NCBI GenBank assembly: GCA_018262705.1
Contig: JADFDQ010000013.1
Span: forward strand, 1-64,000
Direction: 5' to 3'
Length of the DNA stretch: 64,000 nt
Source: Xanthomonas sp.
GTDB taxonomy: Bacteria > Pseudomonadota > Gammaproteobacteria > Xanthomonadales > Xanthomonadaceae
How positions within the stretch are numbered: position 1 is the stretch's first letter; the number at the start of each line of letters is the position of its first letter. This document shows, one piece after another, positions 16,282 to 24,615 of the stretch. Under the pieces are notes generated by a model. It did no database searches. It was not told the origin of the DNA and saw only the letters and a program-made list of their open reading frames with translations. A program made the translations under genes and the position numbers.

Positions 16282-18315
16282 ATGCGCCGTCCGCTTCCAA
16301 CCCTGTGCCTGTGTATCGCGGCCGCGCTGGCCGCGCAATCGGCGCAGGCGCGGGTGGCGCGGGCGAAGATCGACCGAATGACCACGCCGGTGGCGACCCT
16401 GGAGCGCGTACAGGTGCGCTTGCAGTGGTCGGACGCCGCCGACTCGGGCGAACTGCAGATCGACGCAGGACGCATTGACGCGCCCAGCCTCGGCTACCAC
16501 TTCCGCGACCTGCGTTGGACCTGTCCGCTGCATCGGCTCGATCAAGACGGCTGGCGCTGCGAAGGCGAGCTGCGCAGCGGGACGTTGAAACCGCTGCGTC
16601 TGGAGCTTCGGTTTGATGCAAAAGCGCTGGTCGCAACGCTCGGACAGGGCGGTTCGAAGCTGACGCTGGAGCGGCGGACGGCCACCCCGGATCTGACCAC
16701 GCTGGTCTTGACCCGGGTGCCGCTGCTGTGGGCGCAGGCGCTGTTGACCCAAGCCTGGCCGGATGCGCAATTCGACGCAGGTACCCTAGATGGACGGCTG
16801 GTGATCGAAGCTCCCGCTGCCGCGCCGCTGCAGGTTTCCGGCCCGCTGCAACTGCACGGCGCGTCTTTGCACAACGCCGACAGCAGCATCGCCGGAGAAG
16901 GGCTGGGTGGACGCTTCACGCTGGCCTATGCGACTGCCGCCGAGTCGCATATCACTGTCGATGGCGCGCTGCAGGGCGGCGAATTTCTGGTCGGCTCGAC
17001 CTATGTCGCATTGCCTGCGACGCCGGTCGAACTGCGCATCGAGGCGCGCAGCGTCGGCGCTTCCGGCTGGGAATTACCGCGCATCGCGTGGAGCGATGGC
17101 GATGTCTTGACCGGCTCCGGCAGCGCCAAACTGGCGTCCGACGGCACGTTGCAGGATCTGGACCTGCAAGCGCACAGCGGCGATCTCGGGCCGCTGCGCC
17201 CGCGCTATCTGTCCGGCTGGCTGGGTTTGCTTGGGCTGAGCGATCTCGAATTGAAAGGAGGCGTGGACGTCAGCACGCGGATGGAAGACGGCGAGCTTGC
17301 CGAACTGACCGCGGTCGTGCGCAATGCGTCGCTGCGCGATCCCGCCGGGCGTTTTGCGTTCGAAGGGTTGCGCGGCGATCTGCGCTATTCGGCCCATGCG
17401 CCGATGGACAGCGCGCTGCAGTGGGATTCAGGCGAACTCTACGGGCTGGAATTCGGCGCGGCACAACTGCCGTTTTCCAGCGCGGATGGCACGCTGCGCG
17501 GGCGCGCCGATTGGGTGGTGCCGATGCAGGGTGGGACGCTGAAGCTGGGCGACGTGGCGATCCGCCCCGCGCGCGGCGAGACCGGCGCCGATATCCGGTT
17601 CGGAATGACGCTGGCGGGCATCGATTTCGGGAAAGTCTCGAAAGCGCTCGGTCTGCCGGCGTTTACCGGCGTGCTCGGCGGCGAAATCCCGCGCGCCCAC
17701 TATGCCAACGACCGCATTGATTTCGACGGCGGGCTGACCCTGCACCTGTTCGACGGCACCGTGCGGTTTTCGGCGCTGGCGCTGGAGCGCCCGTTCGGCA
17801 GCGCGCCCAGCCTGAGCGCGGACATCGCGCTGAAGGGGCTGGATCTGGCGCGACTGACCGAAGTGCTGGGCTTCGGCACGATCACCGGCCGGCTGGACGG
17901 CTCGATCGAGGATCTGCGTCTGGTCGACTGGACGCCGGTGGCGTTCGATGCCCGCTTCGTCAGTCATCAGGAGCCGGGCGTGAAGCAAAGGATCAGCCAG
18001 CGCGCGGTGCAGGACATCGGCAGCGTCGGTGATTCCTCGTTCATGGCCAGCCTGCAGGGCAAGCTGATCGGGCTGTTTTCTGACTTTGGTTATCGTCGGA
18101 TCGGAATTGGCTGCCGGCTGGAGAACCAGATCTGCACGATGAGCGGACTGTCGGGTTCAGCCCCGGCTCAGGACGCAAACGCCTTTACTATTGTCCAGGG
18201 CAGCGGCCTGCCGCGGCTCGACGTGATCGGCTTCAACCGCGCGGTTGACTGGAACACCCTGGTGGAGCGGCTGGTTGCGGCGGGCAAGGGCGAAGTGGCG
18301 CCCGTCATCGAATGA
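16282..18315 (+). CDS. YdbH-family AsmA-like envelope protein
   Basis: This 677-residue protein has an N-terminal signal or anchor segment (residues 8-27) followed by a long beta-rich region full of repeated short strands. YdbH-type AsmA-like proteins span the periplasm and are implicated in phospholipid transport to the outer membrane together with TamB and YhdP. The C-terminal third (GLDLARLTEVLGFGTITGRL and the QRAVQDIGSVG region near 575) matches the YdbH C-terminal domain as I know it. The next gene is a YdbL/DUF1318 lipoprotein overlapping by four bases at an alternative start, the same neighbour as in the E. coli ydbH-ynbE-ydbL operon. A YnbE gene was not seen. Confidence 0.75.
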   Translation: MRRPLPTLCLCIAAALAAQSAQARVARAKIDRMTTPVATLERVQVRLQWSDAADSGELQIDAGRIDAPSLGYHFRDLRWTCPLHRLDQDGWRCEGELRSGTLKPLRLELRFDAKALVATLGQGGSKLTLERRTATPDLTTLVLTRVPLLWAQALLTQAWPDAQFDAGTLDGRLVIEAPAAAPLQVSGPLQLHGASLHNADSSIAGEGLGGRFTLAYATAAESHITVDGALQGGEFLVGSTYVALPATPVELRIEARSVGASGWELPRIAWSDGDVLTGSGSAKLASDGTLQDLDLQAHSGDLGPLRPRYLSGWLGLLGLSDLELKGGVDVSTRMEDGELAELTAVVRNASLRDPAGRFAFEGLRGDLRYSAHAPMDSALQWDSGELYGLEFGAAQLPFSSADGTLRGRADWVVPMQGGTLKLGDVAIRPARGETGADIRFGMTLAGIDFGKVSKALGLPAFTGVLGGEIPRAHYANDRIDFDGGLTLHLFDGTVRFSALALERPFGSAPSLSADIALKGLDLARLTEVLGFGTITGRLDGSIEDLRLVDWTPVAFDARFVSHQEPGVKQRISQRAVQDIGSVGDSSFMASLQGKLIGLFSDFGYRRIGIGCRLENQICTMSGLSGSAPAQDANAFTIVQGSGLPRLDVIGFNRAVDWNTLVERLVAAGKGEVAPVIE

Positions 18316-18335
18316 CACATGAGGGAGTGGAAGCA

Positions 18336-18956
18336 ATGCGCAAGTGGATGGGACTACCGATGGCGAGCGGGCTGTTGTTGACGGCCTGCGTGACGATCAA
18401 TGTCTATTTTCCGGCGGCCGAAGCCCGCGACGCGGCGCGCGAATTCGTCGAGAAGGTCATCAGCGAGCCGGATGCAAAGCCGGTCGAGGAACCCGCCGGT
18501 GGCGGCGGCATGGCGATGCTCCAGCGGCGGCTGGATCTCGGCAGCGCACGCTTCGATCCGTGGATGCTGCTTGGCATCGGCAGCGCGCAGGCGCAGTCGG
18601 CGGTGCCCGACATCACCATCAAGACGCCAGCGATCCAGGCGATCCAGGGTCGCATGGAAGCGCGCTTCAACAGCACGCTGCGGGCGGGCTTCGACAGCGG
18701 TGCGCTGGGCTTTACCGACGACGGGCTGGTCAGCGTGCGCGATCCGGCGAAGATCGAACTCAAGGACCGGGTGGCGATGAATGCCGCCGTGGCCGATGAC
18801 AACCGCGACCGCAAGGCGGTCTACCGCGAGGTGGCGGTGGCCAACGGCCATCCGGAGTGGGAGGATCAGATCCGCAGCGTGTTCGCCAAACAGTGGATCA
18901 GCAGCGCACGGCCGGGTTGGTGGTATCGGATGGGCGGGGCCTGGAAGCAGAAATAG
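18336..18956 (+). CDS. DUF1318 (YdbL-like) lipoprotein
   Basis: This 206-residue protein has a lipoprotein signal ending LLTAC, with Cys18 followed by VTINVYFPAAEA. The C-terminal 110 residues match the YdbL/DUF1318 pattern (ending WISSARPGWWYRMGGAW). The N-terminal lipobox and INVYFPAA may play the role that the separate YnbE lipoprotein has in E. coli. I chose the ATG at 18336 because GGGAG lies at a good distance; the ATG at 18312 overlapping the ydbH stop is the alternative. It probably works with the adjacent YdbH protein in the envelope. Confidence 0.75.
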   Translation: MRKWMGLPMASGLLLTACVTINVYFPAAEARDAAREFVEKVISEPDAKPVEEPAGGGGMAMLQRRLDLGSARFDPWMLLGIGSAQAQSAVPDITIKTPAIQAIQGRMEARFNSTLRAGFDSGALGFTDDGLVSVRDPAKIELKDRVAMNAAVADDNRDRKAVYREVAVANGHPEWEDQIRSVFAKQWISSARPGWWYRMGGAWKQK

Positions 18957-19036
18957 GCGGTAAAAATCTGCGCATTCACGCGGCATATTCGCATCACGAA
19001 TTACCTTGGCACGGTCTTTCTTGATGTGCGTTTTCA

Positions 19037-20194
19037 ATGCCACGCAAACAGGCCAATCCTCGCAAACCGGCGGTTGAACTTCCTTTCACGGCGCTGGTGC
19101 TGCAGGGCGGCGGCGCGCTGGGCGCCTATCAGGCCGGCGCCTTCGAGTCGCTGGCGCCGCACACCGGCGAAATCGACTGGGTGGCCGGGGTGTCGATTGG
19201 CGCGATCAACGCCGCGCTGATCGCCGGCAATCCCCCGGAACGGCGGGTCGAGCGCCTGCATGCGTTCTGGGAACGGGTGAGCCTGCCGGTATCTGCGCCC
19301 GGGGTCGCGATGAACGAAAACGATCCGTCGCGATCTTTGTGGAACAACGGCGCTGCGCTGTGGGGAATGTTGCTGGGTGTTCCGGGCTTTTTCAGCCCAC
19401 GCCCTTGGTGGGAGTGGTGGCCGCAGCCACCGGCCAGCGTTTACGACACGGCGCCGCTACGCGAGACCCTGCTAGATCTGGTCGACTTCGACCGCATCAA
19501 CGACGGGCCGATGCGCTTTTCGGTGGAAGCCGTGGACGTGGAAACCGGCAACCTCATCCACTTCGACAACCGCAACCAGAAAATTCTTCCCGAGCACGTG
19601 ATGGCCAGCGGCGCGCTGCCGCCGGGTTTCCCTGCGATCGAAATCGAGGGTCGCCACTACTGGGACGGCGGGCTGGTGTCCAACACGCCGCTGGCGCGGG
19701 TGATGGAGCAACTTGAAGGCCGTCCTGGCAGGCATGCGACGATCTTTCAGATCGACCTGTTCAGCGCCCGCGGCCAGGTGCCGGACAGCCTCGATGCGGT
19801 TGCCGAGCGCGAAAAGGACATTCGCTTTTCCAGCCGCACCCGCCTTGTCAGCGATCTGGTGCGCGAGCGTCACCAGTTGCGCAAGAGCATTCGCGACATG
19901 GCCAGCGTGCTGACCGACAAGCAGCGCGCGCAACCGGAAATAACGGCGCTGCTGGCTCACAGCCAGATGCCGGCGGTGACGCTGGTGCACGTCATCCATC
20001 GGCGCAAGCCCTACGAATCGCAGAACAAGGACTACGAATTCTCGCTGCGCTCCATGCGCGAGCACTGGATGGCCGGAATGAGCGACATGCAGGCGTCCCT
20101 GGCGCTGCTGGATGCACACCACGCGCCATGCGAAGGCGGTTTTTGCGTCCTCGACCACCACGCCGCCGAGCCGGAGCGCTATTTCGCCGGTTGA
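19037..20194 (+). CDS. patatin-like phospholipase
   Basis: This 385-residue serine acyl hydrolase has a patatin domain. The oxyanion loop [13 protein letters not shown] is at residues 22-34. The nucleophile Ser53 lies in GVSIG, and the catalytic Asp210 in YWDGG completes the dyad. The C-terminal region (about 270-385) looks like the extra domain found in long patatins (DUF3734 type). It lies 43 bp upstream of the 3-hydroxybutyrate dehydrogenase gene. This neighbourhood is frequent in polyhydroxybutyrate-related loci, so it may act on storage lipid or polyester, but phospholipid is equally possible. Confidence 0.88.
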   Translation: MPRKQANPRKPAVELPFTALVLQGGGALGAYQAGAFESLAPHTGEIDWVAGVSIGAINAALIAGNPPERRVERLHAFWERVSLPVSAPGVAMNENDPSRSLWNNGAALWGMLLGVPGFFSPRPWWEWWPQPPASVYDTAPLRETLLDLVDFDRINDGPMRFSVEAVDVETGNLIHFDNRNQKILPEHVMASGALPPGFPAIEIEGRHYWDGGLVSNTPLARVMEQLEGRPGRHATIFQIDLFSARGQVPDSLDAVAEREKDIRFSSRTRLVSDLVRERHQLRKSIRDMASVLTDKQRAQPEITALLAHSQMPAVTLVHVIHRRKPYESQNKDYEFSLRSMREHWMAGMSDMQASLALLDAHHAPCEGGFCVLDHHAAEPERYFAG

Positions 20195-20237
20195 GCGCGG
20201 CAACAGTTTTTCTTCTCCACATCGAAAGGACACGACC

Positions 20238-21062
20238 ATGAGTCAGACGACACCGACGCCTATCATCGCCAGCCACATTCTCAGCCTGAAGGGAAAACTC
20301 GCCCTCGTCACCGGCGCGGCCAGCGGTCTGGGCAAGCGCATTGCCGAGGTCTATGCCGACGCCGGCGCCGACGTCGTCATCGCCGATCTCAAGCAGGAGA
20401 TCGCGCAGGCGACGGCCGACGAGATCGCGAAGAAAGGCGTGCGCACGCTGGGCGTGGCGATGGACGTCACCGACGAAGCGGCGGTCGACGCCGGCTTTGC
20501 GCAGGTGGAAAAAGCGCTCGGTCAGGTCGACATCTTGGTCAGCAACGCCGGCATCCAGATCGTCGCGCCGATCCAGGACTTCAAGTTCTCCGACTGGAAG
20601 AAGCTCCTCGCTGTGCATCTGGACGGCGGTTTCCTGACTTCGCGCGCGGCAGTGCGGCAGATGATCGCCTCGGGGCGCGGCGGCAGCATCATCTTCATGG
20701 GTTCGGTGCACTCCAAGGAAGCCTCGAAGCTCAAGAGCCCCTACGTGGCCGCCAAGCACGGCCTCGAAGGACTGGCCAAGGTCATCGCCAAGGAAGGCGC
20801 GGTGCACAACATCCGCAGCAATGTCATCTGCCCGGGTTTCGTGCGCACGCCGTTGGTGGAAAAGCAGATCCCCGAGCAGGCGCAGGAGCTTGGCATCAGC
20901 GAGGACGACGTCATCAGGAACGTGATGCTCAAGGACACCGTGGACGCCCAGTTCACCAGCGTCGACGACGTCGCACAGGCGGCGTTGACCTTCGCGGCCT
21001 GGCCGAGCAACGCGCTGACCGGCCAGTCGCTGGTGGTCAGCCACGGTTGGTTCATGCAGTAG
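20238..21062 (+). CDS. 3-hydroxybutyrate dehydrogenase (SDR family)
   Basis: This 274-residue short-chain dehydrogenase oxidises 3-hydroxybutyrate to acetoacetate with NAD+. The cofactor motif TGAASGLG is at residues 25-32, NAG at 103-105, and the catalytic Ser156, Tyr169 and Lys173 (YVAAK) are all present. [16 protein letters not shown] is characteristic of D-3-hydroxybutyrate dehydrogenases. It has an AGGA ribosome-binding site and follows the patatin gene, so both probably serve storage polymer or fatty acid catabolism. It converges on the ABC exporter gene with only 4 bp between. Confidence 0.9.
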   Translation: MSQTTPTPIIASHILSLKGKLALVTGAASGLGKRIAEVYADAGADVVIADLKQEIAQATADEIAKKGVRTLGVAMDVTDEAAVDAGFAQVEKALGQVDILVSNAGIQIVAPIQDFKFSDWKKLLAVHLDGGFLTSRAAVRQMIASGRGGSIIFMGSVHSKEASKLKSPYVAAKHGLEGLAKVIAKEGAVHNIRSNVICPGFVRTPLVEKQIPEQAQELGISEDDVIRNVMLKDTVDAQFTSVDDVAQAALTFAAWPSNALTGQSLVVSHGWFMQ

Positions 21063-21066
21063 CTGG

Positions 21067-22842
21067 TTACGTCGACGCGGTGGCGTCGAGAAACTGCAGT
21101 TTCGCCAACTCCGAATACAGCCCGCCTTGAGCCAACAGCTCGGCGTGGCTGCCCTCGGCGACCACCCGGCCATGCTCCATCACGACGATGCGGTCGGCCT
21201 TGAGCACGGTCGCCAGCCGGTGCGCCACTACCAGCGTGGTGCGTCCGGCCATCAGGTTTTCTAGCGCTTCTTGCACTGCGCGCTCGCTTTGCGCGTCGAG
21301 CGCCGAGGTGGCTTCGTCCAGCAGCAGGATCGGCGCGTCCTTGAGCAGCGCGCGGGCGATGGCGATGCGCTGCTGCTGGCCGCCGGACAGGCGGGCGCCG
21401 CGTTCGCCCAGCTCGCTGTCGAAGCCCTGCGGCAGTGCATCCAGAAACTCCGTCGCCTTGGCCGAATCGGCAGCGCGCCGGATTTCGGCGTCGCTGGCTT
21501 CGAGCCGGCCGTAGCGGATGTTGTCGGCAGCGCTGGCGGCGAAGATCACCGGCGACTGCGCCACCAGCGCCAGCGCGCCGCGCAGCTGGGTCGGATCAAA
21601 CCCGCGGATGTCGACCCCGTCCAGGCTGATGGCGCCTTTGCGCGGATCGTGGAAGCGCAGCAGCATCGCGATCACCGTGCTCTTGCCGGCGCCGGACGGC
21701 CCGACCAGCGCCACGGTCTCGCCCGGGCGCACGCGCAGGCTGAAATCTTCCAGCGCGGCCTGGTCGGGGCGCTGCGGATAGTGGAAGGTGACGTGGTCGA
21801 AGATGATTTCGCCGCGCACCGGCACCGGCAGCGGCTTGGGTTGAGCGGGCGCGGCGATCGCCGACGTTTCATCCAGCAGCTCGTGGATCCGGCCCATGCC
21901 GCCGGCGGCTTTCTGCAGCTCGTTCCAGACTTCGGCCAATGAGCCGACCGAACCGCCGCCGATCATGGCGTACATCACGAACTGCCCGAGCAGCCCGGCG
22001 CTGAGCTTGCCGCTGATGACGTCGTGCGCGCCCGACCACAGCACCACGATCACCGCGCCGAAAATCAGGCTGATGGCCACGCCGGTGACGATCGCCTGCG
22101 CGCCGATCCGGCGGCGGGCGGTGGCGACGGCGATGCTCATGGCCTCGCCGTAGCGCCGACTTTCGTAGGCTTCGCGGGCATCGGCCTGCACTGTGCGCAC
22201 CGCGCCCAGCGACTCGGTGGCCAGCGCGTTGGCGTCGGCGATTCGGTCCTGGCTCGCGCGCGAGGTTTTCTGGATGCGGCGCGCGCCCATCACGATCGGC
22301 ACCACGGCGGCGGGAATGCCGATCACCGCCCACGCCGCGAGCTTGGGGCTGGTGACGAACAACATCGCCAGCGAACCGATCACCGTCACGCTGCTGCGCA
22401 GGGCCACCGACATGCTCGAGGCGACCACGCTGCGCAGCAGTTCGGCGTCGGCGGTCAGGCGCGAGACCAGTTCGCCGCTGCGGCTGCGGTCGTAGAAGCC
22501 GGCGTCCAGTCCCAGCAGATGCGCGTACAAGCCGGTGCGCAGGTCGGCCACGACCTTTTCGCCGAGCAGGGTCACGAAGAAGTAGCGCGCCGCGGTGGCC
22601 AGCGCCAGCACCACGATCACGGCCAGCACGAACATGAACACGCGATCGACGTTGGCACCGCTGCTGAAACCCTGATCGATCATCTGCCGGAACGCGATGG
22701 GCAGGCTCAGGGTGGCGGCGGACGAGCAGACCAGCGCCAGCAGCCAGGCCACAAACAGGCCGAAGTGGCGGCGGATGAAGGGCCACAGCGCACGCAGCGA
22801 GCCGAGCGGCGCTTTGGTTTGCGCCTGTTCACGAGAATTCAT
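21067..22842 (-). CDS. ABC exporter, fused permease and ATPase (MsbA/multidrug type)
   Basis: This 591-residue half-transporter is expected to work as a homodimer in the inner membrane. The N-terminal membrane domain (residues 20-320) has six predicted helices and an intracellular SVTVIGSLAMLF-type region. The ATPase domain has Walker A GPSGAGKST, signature LSGGQQQRIAIARALL, Walker B ILLLDEATSALD and the H-loop AHRLAT. The substrate could be lipid, peptide or drug; relatives are annotated as lipid A or multidrug exporters. No adjacent membrane-fusion protein gene is present. Confidence 0.92.
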   Translation of the reverse strand: MNSREQAQTKAPLGSLRALWPFIRRHFGLFVAWLLALVCSSAATLSLPIAFRQMIDQGFSSGANVDRVFMFVLAVIVVLALATAARYFFVTLLGEKVVADLRTGLYAHLLGLDAGFYDRSRSGELVSRLTADAELLRSVVASSMSVALRSSVTVIGSLAMLFVTSPKLAAWAVIGIPAAVVPIVMGARRIQKTSRASQDRIADANALATESLGAVRTVQADAREAYESRRYGEAMSIAVATARRRIGAQAIVTGVAISLIFGAVIVVLWSGAHDVISGKLSAGLLGQFVMYAMIGGGSVGSLAEVWNELQKAAGGMGRIHELLDETSAIAAPAQPKPLPVPVRGEIIFDHVTFHYPQRPDQAALEDFSLRVRPGETVALVGPSGAGKSTVIAMLLRFHDPRKGAISLDGVDIRGFDPTQLRGALALVAQSPVIFAASAADNIRYGRLEASDAEIRRAADSAKATEFLDALPQGFDSELGERGARLSGGQQQRIAIARALLKDAPILLLDEATSALDAQSERAVQEALENLMAGRTTLVVAHRLATVLKADRIVVMEHGRVVAEGSHAELLAQGGLYSELAKLQFLDATAST

Positions 22843-22924
22843 CCGTGCATTTTACTTGTGTGCGGCCTGCGTCGTGTCGATCTGGATCAGGTCGGGTTGC
22901 AAGAGGTCGATGGCCATGTCGCCA

Positions 22925-23905
22925 TCAGGGGTCGGTCGAGGTTTCCAGAACCTTCAACTCGGCGGGAATCCGCTCGTTCGGATAGCGCCTGCGGAATTCG
23001 GCAAGGCTTGCGCGGGCTTCCTCGTTGCGCCCGGCGTGGACAAGTTCGCTGATTCGGCGCAGCCAGGCCTTGCGCGCGGAAGGCGAATTCATCGTTGCGG
23101 GCGGCTCGTCGACTTCGACGGCATCCGCTGCGGATGCCGCGCGTGCGGGAGCCGCAGCGCCGGAGCGCTGCATCGAGGCAGGCGGTGCGGCAACCGGTGC
23201 GGGCGCGGGCGCCGGCGCCGGTTGGAGCAGCGGCTTGGGTGCGGGTGGCGGTGGCGCCGTCGCTTTCATCGCAGCTCCGCCCTGCGGCGCGTCGAGCGCG
23301 CGCTCGGCGCGGCTGCGTCGTTCTCCCGGTATCGGCTCGATGGGGCGGGCTTCGTCAACTACCGCAGGCCGGGCCGTGGATTCTGCAGGGAAGGCGGAAA
23401 CTGGCGGCGGCGGAAGCGGCGGCGCATTTTCGCGCGATAGAGCCGGTGACGGCGTCGGTACGGCGGCTTGCGGCGCCTCGACCGCCCCGGAGCCAGCGGC
23501 CATCGGCGAAGCCTGCTCAGGCGGTGGGGCCAGCGCGGCGTCCTGTCGCAGATTTTCCGAGGCCTGGCCCGATGCCGGAGCGGCGTTCACGCTGGGCGGC
23601 GCGTGTGGTTCGCCCCGAATTGCGGCCGGCGTGGCTGCGTCGATGCGCGCGTGGCGGGTGGGCGCGTTGCGCAATTGCCAACTGAGGCCCACGGCAAGAC
23701 ACAGCGTGGCGGCCAGTGCAGCCGGAACCTGCCAGCGGCGGCTGGGTCGGCTGTGTTGGACAGGTGCGGCCATCGCAGCGCGTGCAGCGGCAAGAATCCT
23801 GGCGTCGATCCCGGCGCCCGGTTCGCTGCGGCCAGACGTGCGCGGAAGCCGCGCGGCGAGGACGCGCTCTTCGTCGGTCAGCGGTTCGCGGGGGTCGTGA
23901 TTCAT
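22925..23905 (-). CDS. Pro/Ala-rich single-span membrane protein, putative anti-sigma factor
   Basis: This 326-residue protein has a short cytosolic N-terminus (residues 1-55), one membrane span near residues 57-75 (VPAALAATLCLAVGLSW), and a long Pro/Ala-rich linker (about 80-265). A conserved-looking C-terminal helical segment reads RKAWLRRISELVHAGRNEEA. The start overlaps the stop of the sigma factor gene (ATGA), which is the usual coupling of sigma and anti-sigma genes. No His-Cys-Cys zinc motif of the common ZAS anti-sigma domain is visible, so the role is inferred from context only. Confidence 0.6.
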   Translation of the reverse strand: MNHDPREPLTDEERVLAARLPRTSGRSEPGAGIDARILAAARAAMAAPVQHSRPSRRWQVPAALAATLCLAVGLSWQLRNAPTRHARIDAATPAAIRGEPHAPPSVNAAPASGQASENLRQDAALAPPPEQASPMAAGSGAVEAPQAAVPTPSPALSRENAPPLPPPPVSAFPAESTARPAVVDEARPIEPIPGERRSRAERALDAPQGGAAMKATAPPPPAPKPLLQPAPAPAPAPVAAPPASMQRSGAAAPARAASAADAVEVDEPPATMNSPSARKAWLRRISELVHAGRNEEARASLAEFRRRYPNERIPAELKVLETSTDP

Positions 23906-24531
23906 GGCGACAACCTCGCGCGCAGCTTGTCCATGGCGTAGCGCAGACGGGATTTGACCGTTTCCCGTCCGCTGCCGACGATCTGGCCGATTTCCTCCAG
24001 CGTCATCTCCTGTTCCAGCCGCAGCATCAGCACTTCGCGCTGCTCCGCCGGCAATTCGTCCAGCGCCAGCTGCAGTTGCCGACGGCGCTGGAATTCCGAC
24101 AGCTCCAATTCCGGGGTCAGCGCGTCGGCGATCTGCGCCATCCTTTCCTCGGCATCGTCGGGCGCCGATGGGCGATGCGCGCTGCGCCGCCAGTGGTCGC
24201 CCAGCCGGTTGTGGGCAATGGAAAACAGCCAACTGGCAAAGCTGCCGTCCGGACGCCATTGCGACCGCGCAACGATGACCTTCTGCCAGACGTCCTGGAA
24301 CAATTCGTCGGCCAGTGCGTTGTCGCGCAGGTGGCGCAGCAGGTGCCGGTACAGGCGCAGGCGGTATCGGGCATACAGCTGCTCGAAGGCGCCAGCGGTT
24401 CCGGCCGCCCACGCCAGCATCAGATCCTCGTCGCTGTCGCTGACCACGTCCACACGCACCAGACTAAGCGCAGGATCGGCATTCGTGAAGGGGTGCCGTG
24501 GATTCCGGGAGAGGGCGACGGCGGAAGGCAT
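23902..24531 (-). CDS. ECF-type RNA polymerase sigma factor
   Basis: This protein of up to 209 residues has sigma-70 region 2 (about 45-110; LYARYRLRLYRHLL, ADELFQDVWQKV, WLFSIAHNRLGDHWRR) and region 4 (about 150-205; LDELPAEQREVLMLRLEQEM, then TLEEIGQIVGSGRETVKSRL). It is an alternative sigma factor controlled by the co-transcribed downstream gene. The N-terminal 25 residues before DSDEDLMLAW look non-conserved; GTG codons at 24447 or 24453 would give the more typical ECF length. The gene is divergent from the GGDEF-EAL gene, sharing an intergenic region of under 200 bp. Confidence 0.9.
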   Translation of the reverse strand: MPSAVALSRNPRHPFTNADPALSLVRVDVVSDSDEDLMLAWAAGTAGAFEQLYARYRLRLYRHLLRHLRDNALADELFQDVWQKVIVARSQWRPDGSFASWLFSIAHNRLGDHWRRSAHRPSAPDDAEERMAQIADALTPELELSEFQRRRQLQLALDELPAEQREVLMLRLEQEMTLEEIGQIVGSGRETVKSRLRYAMDKLRARLSP

Positions 24532-24615
24532 GTCGTGGTCAACGCGCCAAGGCGACGATCGGGGTTGTCGATCCGCGGCGGGGCGGGATGGCATCACCCG
24601 CCGGATAGGGGCACT

